44,290 bases of DNA. Source: Proteobacteria bacterium UBA1844. GTDB taxonomy: Bacteria > Pseudomonadota > Gammaproteobacteria > Steroidobacterales > Woeseiaceae. Below the pieces are notes generated by a model, which saw nothing but the letters and a program-made list of their open reading frames with translations, was not told the DNA's origin and made no database searches. The stretch covers positions 11,370 through 55,659 of the forward strand of contig DDIS01000130.1 of assembly GCA_002338615.1 (NCBI GenBank), given 5' to 3'. Shown in pieces: positions 15,313 to 23,176 of the stretch (its first letter is position 1; the number at the start of each line of letters is the position of its first letter). The position numbers and the translations under genes were made by a program.

Positions 15313-18069
15313 ATGAGGCCAGTCGTCCTTTTCTTTAGCCTCCTCGCTACAATCTCGGCGGTTGCTGGGGAAACTGCGGCGATAGATCCGTCGCCGGATG
15401 TTGCGGAACCCGGCTCCGTGGCCGCGATCGCGAGCGCAACCACCGAAGCACGTTTCCTGAGCCCCTGGGTCGCTTACGAGCCGGCGTCCGACGTAGTTCC
15501 TGCGCCGTCCGAGATCCTGGGCCATATTGTCGGTGCCCCCGGTGAGCTGACCCGCTCGGCGCAAATCGTCGACTATGTGCGAAAAATCGCGGCGGCATCC
15601 GGGCGCGTGCACGTTGAAACACTGGGAGTTTCCGAGGAAGGCCGCGACATTGTGCTCGCAGTGATCGCGGACGAGCGAGGCATACGCGACCTGGATCGGC
15701 TGAAAGCCTCTATGACGGCGCTGGCCGACCCGCGAACGCTGAGTCCGGATGAAGCCGAAGCCGTCATCGCCGACGCGCGCCCGGCGTATTACCTGAACTG
15801 CAACCTGCACGCGGACGAATCAGGCAGCGGCGAGATGTGCATGGAACTGATTTACCGCCTCGCGGTGTCCGACCAGCCGATGATCCGCAATATCCGCGAG
15901 AACATGCTGGTACTCGTGAATCCGGTATCCGAACCGGACGGTCGCGACAAGGTACGAGACTGGTTCTATCAATACCTGAAAGGTAAGACAGATTTCGACA
16001 GCTTGCCGCGCCAGAGCCCGCCGTACTGGAGTCATTACGTCTTTGTCGACATCAATCGTGATGCGCACCAGAAATTGTTCGCCGCAACACGCGCCGTGCA
16101 CAAGATGTTTTACGACTACCATCCGGTTGTCGTGCACGACTTGCACGAGGCTATTCCGCTGTTACTGACCTGGAACGGTACCGGGCCATACAACCCCCAC
16201 ATGGACCCTATCGTCACGTCACGCTGGCTCGAAATGAGTTTTCATGAGATGACGGCAATGAGTTCGTTGGGCATGCCCGGCGTCTGGACCTGGCGATTCG
16301 GCGAAGGCTTCGGCCATCACTATCTCGATTCCGTGGCAATCAATCACAATGCGATCGGGCGCGGTTATGAAACTTTCGGTAATGCCACGGCAGAAACCGT
16401 GACGCGCAAACTCGAGGAAAGTGAAACAACGCGCGAATGGTACCGCCCGTGGCCGCCCGACTCGGAATTCCGCTGGTCGATGCGTGACAACGTCAATTAC
16501 CAGCAAACGGCAGCACTATCGATACTGGACTGGTCTGCCCGTCATGCGGATCAACTGCTCCGCGACTTCTATCGCACCGGCTATAACTCCTGGCAAAAGG
16601 GTGTGACGCAGAAACCTTACGCGTACATTGTGCCCGCCGCGCAGTCGGACCGGCTGCGCGTTGCAGAAATGATCAATCGTTTGCGCGATCAGCACATCGA
16701 AGTGCGGCAACTCGATGAGGATACCTCGCTTGCAGAGGGTGCGTTCAAGCGCGGTGACTATGTCGTGCAGCTCGACCAGCCTTACCGCAACTACGCGCTC
16801 GATGTGCTCGAACCACAGCGTTTTCCGGGAGACGCCGAAGAACTGCCTTACGACGACGTGTCCTGGGCTTTTCCGGTGGGCTTTGCTGTAGCAGCCGTGC
16901 GCATCGACGACAAAAAAGTCCGCCAGGCAAATAGCCGATTGCTGATTGCCGATGCGAAGCCAACAGGACGAGTACACGGAAATGGTCCCGTCTACTTGCT
17001 TCGCGACACAGGACAGGAAGCCTTGCTCGCCGCTCGCGCACGCCTCAAGGATTTCGCGGTCTCAATCGCCGAGAACGAATTTATCGTCAGCGGCACGAGC
17101 TATCCCGCCGGGTCGTGGATTGTCGCGTCCGAGAACGGCGATGCCTTGCGCGAGGCACTGGACACGCTAGGTGAAGAGCTCGCGCTGGATTTTCAATCAG
17201 TCCGTTCGCGGCCAAAGGTTGCGCAGCACAATGCAGCGATGCCGCGTATCGGTTTGTGGGTACCGTGGGCGGATACCGACATGATGGGCTGGATCCGCGC
17301 GATACTGGACCGGCAAGACATTCCCTATACCTACTTACGCGATGAGGACATACGCGCCGGAGCGCTCGTCGACAAAGTTGACGTGATCGTATACGGCCCA
17401 TTCTCACGCCTCGATCTCGCCGGACAGATTCACGGCATTGCCGCCACCGAGGGACCGATATCGTTTCGTGCGACGCCCGAGTTTCCAAGTCTCGGCAAGC
17501 CGATCGGATCGGACGATATTACGGGTGGCCCGGGCTACGCGGGGCTGGCCGAGGTGCAGCGCTTCGTTGAACAAGGCGGCGTGCTGCTGACGCTGGGTGG
17601 CGGCAGTACGCTCGCCCTCGAAGGTGGTCTTGTCAGAGGCGTGCCGCGGGCGGATGACACGAGCGTGTTCACTCCGGGCAGCGAATTGCGCGCGAGCTTT
17701 GCGCGACCCGGTCATCCGATCGCTTATGGCTATGCGCCCGAGATCGCGGTGTTCCGTACCAACCTGCCGGTTTACGATCTGCCGCGCCGCTGGCTGACGA
17801 TGGCGTATTGCACATCCTGTCTCACGGGCCCTGTCGATAAGCGCCGCGTCGTGCTGTCCTGGGGTGGTACGGGCGACATGGTCGTCAGCGGCGGTATGCT
17901 GGGTGACGAGCAGCTCAACGGCCATCCCGCAATTCTGGATACGCCGATGGGAAAAGGACATGTCGTCACATTCAATTTCAACGGCATTCATCGCGACATG
18001 AACCGCGGTGACTTTCGGCTCGTGTGGAATGTGCTCTTAAATTGGAGTGCGCTCCCGTCACTCGACTAA
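15313..18069 (+). CDS. Secreted M14-family zinc peptidase with C-terminal glutamine-amidotransferase-like domain
   Basis: About 918 residues. The frame is open from 15214, but ATG at 15313 has GGAG eight bases upstream and a signal peptide (MRPVVLFFSLLATISAVAG), so it acts in the periplasm or outside. The M14 domain is residues ~70-420. Zinc ligands are H166 and E169 in NLHADE, and a later histidine in VVHDLHE (H275 or H278). Family members are carboxypeptidases or amidases. The middle ~200 residues are unassigned. The last ~250 residues (RIGLWVPWADTDMMGW, then DVIVYGP, then RFVEQGGVLLTLGG) resemble the Rossmann-like type-1 glutamine-amidotransferase fold seen fused to M14 peptidases, without an obvious catalytic triad. 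It converges on the P1 peptidase gene with a 12-bp overlap of coding ends. The substrate peptide is unknown. Confidence 0.88.
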   Translation: MRPVVLFFSLLATISAVAGETAAIDPSPDVAEPGSVAAIASATTEARFLSPWVAYEPASDVVPAPSEILGHIVGAPGELTRSAQIVDYVRKIAAASGRVHVETLGVSEEGRDIVLAVIADERGIRDLDRLKASMTALADPRTLSPDEAEAVIADARPAYYLNCNLHADESGSGEMCMELIYRLAVSDQPMIRNIRENMLVLVNPVSEPDGRDKVRDWFYQYLKGKTDFDSLPRQSPPYWSHYVFVDINRDAHQKLFAATRAVHKMFYDYHPVVVHDLHEAIPLLLTWNGTGPYNPHMDPIVTSRWLEMSFHEMTAMSSLGMPGVWTWRFGEGFGHHYLDSVAINHNAIGRGYETFGNATAETVTRKLEESETTREWYRPWPPDSEFRWSMRDNVNYQQTAALSILDWSARHADQLLRDFYRTGYNSWQKGVTQKPYAYIVPAAQSDRLRVAEMINRLRDQHIEVRQLDEDTSLAEGAFKRGDYVVQLDQPYRNYALDVLEPQRFPGDAEELPYDDVSWAFPVGFAVAAVRIDDKKVRQANSRLLIADAKPTGRVHGNGPVYLLRDTGQEALLAARARLKDFAVSIAENEFIVSGTSYPAGSWIVASENGDALREALDTLGEELALDFQSVRSRPKVAQHNAAMPRIGLWVPWADTDMMGWIRAILDRQDIPYTYLRDEDIRAGALVDKVDVIVYGPFSRLDLAGQIHGIAATEGPISFRATPEFPSLGKPIGSDDITGGPGYAGLAEVQRFVEQGGVLLTLGGGSTLALEGGLVRGVPRADDTSVFTPGSELRASFARPGHPIAYGYAPEIAVFRTNLPVYDLPRRWLTMAYCTSCLTGPVDKRRVVLSWGGTGDMVVSGGMLGDEQLNGHPAILDTPMGKGHVVTFNFNGIHRDMNRGDFRLVWNVLLNWSALPSLD

Positions 18070-19212
18070 GAGATTGTGCTCACGCAGAATATCCTGCAGG
18101 GCCTCGTGATTGATGCCGTTCACGATATGTCCAAGGTCGCCGGTCATGTCGCGTCCCGCGACCAATGCATTCATGATGGCTTCTTCCGTGGCTTGCTTGG
18201 TCGCGGCGAATAACCCGTTCAGGTCATCATTTGGAATCGAATGGATCGCCGCATCCCTGTCACCTCGGCCAGCCTCCGCATTGGCCGTCGAGAAGGCAAT
18301 GAAGATATCCCCCGAGCCGTTATGCGCTGTGCTGCCGGTAACGCCAAGGCCGAGCGGTACACGCCGCGCCAGGCGTTTTAACTGGTGTGGCAACAGCGGC
18401 GCATCCGTGGCGATAACCGCAATGATCGAACTCAGCATTTCCGCGTTGTACCCGGTGTTCGAATAGACCGGTTCGCCGGGCATGCGCACACCCACCGGCA
18501 CGCCGGCCACGTGCAGGTCACTGCGTACACCGAAGTTGGCTTGCACCAGGATGCCCAGCGTGTAGTTGTCGCCCGCCACACCGACAATTCGTGATGAGGT
18601 ACCAATACCACACTTGAACTCGAAACAGATCATGCCGGTGCCGCCGCCAACTCCACCCTCTTCAACCGGACCAGACTTTGCGTGCTCGAGTGCCGCTCCC
18701 GCGTGCTCGGGACGCACGTGAAAGCCATTGATGTCGTTCAGGTGGCCGTCCCAGGTTTCGGCAACCACGGGCAGGGACCAGTAGTAGCCAGTTGCATCAG
18801 CGTCGCCCTGTGCGACGCGCCACTTGATAACACCTTCGTGTACCGCACCGATGCTGTGCGTATTCGTGAGCATCACGGGTCCTTCCAGGAAGCCGCTTTC
18901 CTCGATCCACGTTGTACCGGTCATCTCACCATTGCCGTTCAGTGTCGACCAGCCCGCATAGACCATCGAATTCATCGAGTCACGACCGCGCGGCAGGATT
19001 GCCGTCACGCCCGTGCGTACAGCGCGATTGTCGGCGAGATCTTTGATGATCGTTTCATGGCCAACTGTAACACCGGCGACGTCGGTGATTGCGTTGAGTG
19101 CTCCAGGTGTACCGTCGAACGGTATGCCCAGATCGCGGGCGCGAACCGGGCCCTCGTCGGCGAATGCCGTTACAGACAGCAGTGCAAAAATGAGGCTAAT
19201 CAATACTTTCAT
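18058..19212 (-). CDS. Periplasmic P1-family (DmpA/S58-like) aminopeptidase
   Basis: 384 residues, last gene of a seven-gene operon. DmpA/BapA relatives are N-terminal-nucleophile hydrolases that release N-terminal amino acids (including D- and beta-amino acids) from peptides, amides and esters. Recognisable blocks are ARDLGIPFDGTPG at the start of the mature enzyme, EEGGVGGGTGMICF, FKCGIGTSSR, the ILVQANFG block and VTGSTAHNGSGD. A signal peptide (MKVLISLIFALLSVTAFA) places it in the periplasm. The start at 19212 is set by AGGA eight bases upstream; that Shine-Dalgarno overlaps the symporter stop codon. From memory, DmpA is auto-cleaved between Gly and Ser just after a block like LVQANFG. 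Here the residue after that Gly is Val, with Ser two residues later, so activity needs checking. The 3' end overlaps the M14 gene by 12 bp. Confidence 0.87.
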   Translation of the reverse strand: MKVLISLIFALLSVTAFADEGPVRARDLGIPFDGTPGALNAITDVAGVTVGHETIIKDLADNRAVRTGVTAILPRGRDSMNSMVYAGWSTLNGNGEMTGTTWIEESGFLEGPVMLTNTHSIGAVHEGVIKWRVAQGDADATGYYWSLPVVAETWDGHLNDINGFHVRPEHAGAALEHAKSGPVEEGGVGGGTGMICFEFKCGIGTSSRIVGVAGDNYTLGILVQANFGVRSDLHVAGVPVGVRMPGEPVYSNTGYNAEMLSSIIAVIATDAPLLPHQLKRLARRVPLGLGVTGSTAHNGSGDIFIAFSTANAEAGRGDRDAAIHSIPNDDLNGLFAATKQATEEAIMNALVAGRDMTGDLGHIVNGINHEALQDILREHNLLVE

Positions 19213-19222
19213 GGTCATCTTC

Positions 19223-20668
19223 CTAAAACATGTCGAGATTTTCGCTCGGGCTGTGCCTGGTCGCCAGCGACACGATGATCAGCAGCGGCAGGCTCACAAA
19301 CCAGCCCAGGTACGACGAGGAAAGTCCAAACGGCTCATCCAGAATGACCCAGAGTATCGCCGCGGATCCACCGCCGAGCATGCTCCAGAATGCACCGCTC
19401 GCGGTCGTTCGCTGCCAGAACAACAAGCCGAGCATCGGGAAGAACAAGCCGGCTGCGCCGAACGTGTATGCATAGAGAATCAGCTGCAGTACGTTGGGCA
19501 CCAGGTAAGCCATGCCGATACTCAGCACGCCCAGTACCAGCGTCGCAATACGCGCCACACGCACGACGGACTGTTCGCTCGCGCCGGGGCGCAGAAATTT
19601 CTTGTAGATATCGTTGGTGAAAATTGCTACCGGACCCATCAACACCGAATCCGCCGTCGACATGACCGCCGCAATATAAGCGGCGATGACGATACCTGCG
19701 ATGCCAACCGGCAGCAGCTCCATGATGATCATCGGCGTCGCCATTTCAGGATCGGGCAAATCGGGCATGATCATGCGTGCAATGAGCCCGACGAGCGTGC
19801 TGCCAATGGCAAACAGCGGCCATTCGATCGGTACGCCGGTCAACAGGAATGCGCGCCGCGCCGTTTTCTCATCGCGCGCTGCAATAATCCGCTGCATGGC
19901 CGCGATCGAGATGAACCAGACCGGGAAGATCGCGAAAAACCAGCCCAGTGCTTCTTTCCAGCCAACGGCGCCCCAGTCAACCAGCGACGCTGTTTCGGGA
20001 TCCGCCGAAAAATGCGTGACGATGCCGTTCCAGCCGCCCACCGTGTACAAGCCAATCGGTACGGCGATAAAAATCAAACCCACGAGCAACACGACCATCT
20101 GGAATACGTCGGTGTATATAACGGCCTTGAGTCCCCCGAGTGTTGTGTAGGCGAGGATCACTGCACCCGATAAAACCACGGCAAACGTCAGGTTCATGTC
20201 GGTCGTCGCCTGCAACAACTTGGCGCCCGCAATGATCTGGCCGCCCGCAAATGTAAACCAGGCGATGCCGATGACAATGGCCGCGACCGTTCCGGTGCGA
20301 CGATCGAAACGGGCCTCGAAGAGATCACCGGTGGTTAGCCCGCGCGCGCTGTCCGCCCAACGCTTGACCTTCGGCACCATCAGGAAGGAAACAAGCACCA
20401 CGCTGAGACCCGAAATTGCGATCAGCCATGAACCGGATATACCGAGCGTGAAACCAAGGCCACCCATCGCGATACTGAAGCCGCCGCCGAGGTCTGTCGC
20501 GGCCGTTGATGCCGTCGTCTGCACGAGGTTCATGTTGCGATCGGCAGCAAGAAAAGATTCACTTTCACCGTCGCCTTTTTCGGCGCGGGCAACGCGCAGG
20601 CCGATCCAGACCAGGCCGACGAAATAGACGCCAATGGCAACCAGGTCGAGCGTGTGCAGTGAGGTCAT
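19223..20668 (-). CDS. Sodium:solute symporter family (SSS) permease
   Basis: A 481-residue inner-membrane protein with about 13 TM helices, typical of Na+-coupled importers of amino acids, polyamines, sugars or carboxylates. Family features are the N-terminal helix (LDLVAIGVYFVGLVWIGLRV), the ASTAATDLGGGFSIAMGG region after TM1, the TTGDLFEARF loop, the TTLGGLKAVIYTDVFQ block characteristic of SSS transporters, and the late VMSTADSVLMG Na+-site-like helix. It sits 43 bp after the deacetylase gene and 10 bp before the P1 peptidase gene. Since the peptidase is periplasmic, import of its products is a natural guess; the substrate is not readable from the sequence. Confidence 0.93.
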   Translation of the reverse strand: MTSLHTLDLVAIGVYFVGLVWIGLRVARAEKGDGESESFLAADRNMNLVQTTASTAATDLGGGFSIAMGGLGFTLGISGSWLIAISGLSVVLVSFLMVPKVKRWADSARGLTTGDLFEARFDRRTGTVAAIVIGIAWFTFAGGQIIAGAKLLQATTDMNLTFAVVLSGAVILAYTTLGGLKAVIYTDVFQMVVLLVGLIFIAVPIGLYTVGGWNGIVTHFSADPETASLVDWGAVGWKEALGWFFAIFPVWFISIAAMQRIIAARDEKTARRAFLLTGVPIEWPLFAIGSTLVGLIARMIMPDLPDPEMATPMIIMELLPVGIAGIVIAAYIAAVMSTADSVLMGPVAIFTNDIYKKFLRPGASEQSVVRVARIATLVLGVLSIGMAYLVPNVLQLILYAYTFGAAGLFFPMLGLLFWQRTTASGAFWSMLGGGSAAILWVILDEPFGLSSSYLGWFVSLPLLIIVSLATRHSPSENLDMF

Positions 20669-20711
20669 GGCCGGGTGACCGTTACAGGGAACGACGCCGC
20701 GGCAATTTCAT

Positions 20712-21731
20712 TCACGTGGTGAAGCAACGCAATACCGAGGCCAGGTTGTTACCGAGTTGTGCGCAGGGGTAGCCGCCTTCCTGCACCAGCACCGTTGGCA
20801 AATCAAGGGCCGCAATTCGTTCGCCGAGCACGCCAAAATCACGGGTTTTAAGTCCGAGACCTGCCAGCGGGTCGCCCTCGTAGGCATCAAGACCGAGCGC
20901 GATCACGAGCGCACCGGGGGCAAAGTCAGCAATGCGCCGGAATGCTTTGGCAAGCGCAGCCATATAGTCGTCGCCGCCGGTACCGCGCGGCAGCGGCAGG
21001 TTGAGATTGAAGCCTTCACCAGCACCCCGCCCGATTTCATCTGCGGCGCCCCAGAAAAACGGGTAGAAGCGCACCGGATCGGCATGCAGGGAAATTGTCA
21101 GTACGTCGTCGCGTTCATAAAAAATATGTTGCGTGCCATTGCCGTGATGCACATCGACATCGAGAATTGCAACCCGATCGTATTGCGACCGAAGGACCTC
21201 GGCTGCGATGGCGCTGTTATTGAGGTAGCAAAAGCCGCCCGCAAGGTCGCTGGATGCGTGATGGCCGGGTGGTCGAGCCAGCGCATAGCAGGCGCGCGCA
21301 CCCTGCAATACCTCCTGTGCCGCGTGTACCGCGCTCCACGCACTCCAGCGTGCGCTGTCCCATGTGTCCGCCGTGATCGGGCACGAACCATCGTAAACGT
21401 GGTAGCCAACCTGGCCGACAGCGGACGCCGGGTAAACATCATCGCGGGTCGCGGGATGGACGTTGGGAAATACATCTGCCGAGGCATTGGGAATGCGCTT
21501 CCAGCGCACTACGATATGCTCCAGAAACTTCAGGTAGGCAGCCGTATGCACAGCGGCAATCGGTGCAAGACCATAGTCCCCGGGTTGTTCCTGTGTCAGC
21601 CCGGCGCTCCTGGCAGCGGTAAGCAGGATCTCGGCGCGCGCCGCTATTTCCGGGCTGGCGATGAGCCGACCCGACGACACAATTTGCTCCGGCTGGTGGC
21701 GCATTTGCTCATTGGAAAAAATGACTTTCAT
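20712..21731 (-). CDS. Histone-deacetylase-superfamily hydrolase, acetylpolyamine amidohydrolase-like
   Basis: 339 residues. A zinc-dependent deacetylase of the arginase/HDAC fold: RPPGHHA with the catalytic His pair, FCYLNNSAIAA, zinc ligands in ILDVDVHHGNGT (Asp and His) and in LGLDAYEGDP (Asp). The stretch from IFYERDDVLTISLH to YPFFWGAADEIG and the GAGEGFNLNLPLP block match bacterial acetylpolyamine amidohydrolases better than AcuC-type enzymes, so N-acetylated amines are likely substrates. All metal ligands are present and length is normal. Its ATG overlaps the acetyltransferase stop (ATGA), implying translational coupling, so an acetylase and a deacetylase are made together. Confidence 0.9.
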   Translation of the reverse strand: MKVIFSNEQMRHQPEQIVSSGRLIASPEIAARAEILLTAARSAGLTQEQPGDYGLAPIAAVHTAAYLKFLEHIVVRWKRIPNASADVFPNVHPATRDDVYPASAVGQVGYHVYDGSCPITADTWDSARWSAWSAVHAAQEVLQGARACYALARPPGHHASSDLAGGFCYLNNSAIAAEVLRSQYDRVAILDVDVHHGNGTQHIFYERDDVLTISLHADPVRFYPFFWGAADEIGRGAGEGFNLNLPLPRGTGGDDYMAALAKAFRRIADFAPGALVIALGLDAYEGDPLAGLGLKTRDFGVLGERIAALDLPTVLVQEGGYPCAQLGNNLASVLRCFTT

Positions 21732-22237
21732 TGGTCTTTCAGGAGCTCCTCGAAGGTGGCACCGCTGGCCTCGAATATCCGCTCGCTGTCAGAGTGCCGC
21801 AAGCCGAGCCTCCTGTAAAAGCCTATGGCCTTGTCGTTGTCACATTCGACGGATAATCGGAGATGCGTTGCCCCGCTTTTGACTGCATGCCGCGCGGTTG
21901 CAACGATTAGACGCCGTCCAAGACCTTGCGCTTGCGCCCCCTGGCTGACAACCAGGTCCTGCACGTAAACGCCTTTTGCGCCGCGCCAGCTCGAGTAGGT
22001 GAAGAAAAACAGTGACAGCCCGATGGCAGTGCCGTGACTTTCCGCCAGCAATGCTTCGAACATTGGCTGTTCACCAAAGCCGTGTCGCCGGAGATCATCT
22101 TCGTTGCAGGAAAATCTATGAGCAAGATTGCCGCTCTCAGCCAACTCCCTGAGCAGTTTGAATATGGCCGGTACGTCCTCGGCCGTTGCCTGCCGGATAA
22201 CGTAGTCGCTACTGTTGTTATTATCAGCTACCGTCAA
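21728..22237 (-). CDS. GNAT acetyltransferase resembling diamine/spermidine N-acetyltransferase (SSAT)
   Basis: 169 residues, single GNAT domain. After a short tail the fold begins YVIRQATAEDVPAIFKLLREL. The RHGFGEQPMFEALLAE segment and FFFTYSSWRGAKGVYVQDLVV are typical of the SSAT-like branch of GNATs. The acetyl-CoA pyrophosphate loop is QAQGLGRRL, followed by AIGFYRRLG. Members acetylate polyamines, thialysine or related amines. The start is TTG at 22237 inside a TTGA overlap with the upstream stop, with AAGGTG about seven bases before it. Context: BKACE upstream and acetylpolyamine-amidohydrolase-like gene downstream, both coupled by 4-bp overlaps. The amine substrate is unproven. Confidence 0.88.
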   Translation of the reverse strand: MTVADNNNSSDYVIRQATAEDVPAIFKLLRELAESGNLAHRFSCNEDDLRRHGFGEQPMFEALLAESHGTAIGLSLFFFTYSSWRGAKGVYVQDLVVSQGAQAQGLGRRLIVATARHAVKSGATHLRLSVECDNDKAIGFYRRLGLRHSDSERIFEASGATFEELLKDQ

Positions 22238-23163
22238 AAATTCACCTTGTCGCTACCTTTTAGCGACAGCATCTCGCGCGCATCATCAGGCGATGCAATG
22301 GCGTAACCAAGCTCCTCGAGGATGCGCCGAATCTTGCTGACCTGTTCCGCGTTACTTGTCGCAAGCTGGTTGCGGCCAATCAATAAACTGTCCTCAAGGC
22401 CAACTCGCACATTGCCACCGAGAATCGCGCCGATCGTTGCGAGCGCAATCTGCAGACGCCCGGCCGATAACACAGAGAATCGGTACTGGTCACCGAGCAG
22501 GCGATCGGCCGTGGCCTTCATGTGCATGAGGTTCTCGGGGCAGGAGTCAATGCCACCCAGTACGCCGAGTACAAACTGCACGAAAACGGGTTTCTTGATC
22601 AGGCCCTCACGCAGGTAAAATGCGAGTGTCTGTATATGTCCGACGTCGTAGCACTCGAATTCGAAGCGCGTGCCGTAGCCCTCGCCGAGTTGCTTAAATA
22701 CCTGCTCGATATCTGCGAAGGTGTTCTTGAATACAACATCTCGTGTCGCTTCGAGCAACTTCGGCTCCCAAGTGTACTTCCACTCCTTGTGTCTTTTCTG
22801 CATCGGGAACAGGCCGAAATTCATCGAGCCCATGTTCAGTGAGGCCATCTCGGGCTGCGCGAGATTAGGCGCCGCCAGGCGTTCCTCGAGTGTCATCAGG
22901 GAACTGCCGCCGGTCGTAATATTGATAACCGCGTTGCACTGTGCCTTGATTCGCGGCAGGAATTGCATGAACACGCCCGGGTCGGCGGTCGGCTGACCGG
23001 TTTCGGGATTGCGCGCATGCAAATGCAGGATTGCCGCACCGGCGTTCGCCGCGGCTACGGCCTGTTCCGTGATCTCATCCGGCGTGACCGGCAAGTACGG
23101 ACTCATCGTCGGCGTATGGATCGATCCGGTCACCGCACAGGTGATGATGACTTTGTCGTTCAC
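22234..23163 (-). CDS. Beta-keto acid cleavage enzyme (BKACE, DUF849; 3-keto-5-aminohexanoate cleavage type)
   Basis: 309 residues. The family condenses a beta-keto acid with acetyl-CoA and splits it to acetoacetate plus a new acyl-CoA in a Zn-dependent TIM-barrel. Here VIITCAVTGSIHTP forms strand 1, the Zn-binding HxH is ILHLHARNPETG, NITTGGS is the next active-site strand, and the third Zn ligand is the Glu of VRVGLEDS. The frame is open to 23220, but GTG at 23163 has GGGAG four bases upstream and avoids overlap with the aminotransferase stop at 23177. The keto acid specificity (aminohexanoate, dehydrocarnitine, beta-ketoglutarate and others are known in the family) cannot be fixed by eye. 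Neighbours suggest an amino- or acetamido-substituted keto acid. Confidence 0.93.
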   Translation of the reverse strand: MNDKVIITCAVTGSIHTPTMSPYLPVTPDEITEQAVAAANAGAAILHLHARNPETGQPTADPGVFMQFLPRIKAQCNAVINITTGGSSLMTLEERLAAPNLAQPEMASLNMGSMNFGLFPMQKRHKEWKYTWEPKLLEATRDVVFKNTFADIEQVFKQLGEGYGTRFEFECYDVGHIQTLAFYLREGLIKKPVFVQFVLGVLGGIDSCPENLMHMKATADRLLGDQYRFSVLSAGRLQIALATIGAILGGNVRVGLEDSLLIGRNQLATSNAEQVSKIRRILEELGYAIASPDDAREMLSLKGSDKVNF

Positions 23164-23176
23164 TGCGCTCCCAACC

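Noticed and set aside
19013..20173. Open plus-strand frame of 386 codons across the P1 peptidase and symporter genes
   Set aside because: It spans two certain genes on the other strand; the product is rich in His, Arg and Gln with no domain, typical of a shadow frame.
20757..21818. Open plus-strand frame of 353 codons opposite the deacetylase and acetyltransferase
   Set aside because: Both genes on the minus strand have full catalytic motifs; this frame shows none.
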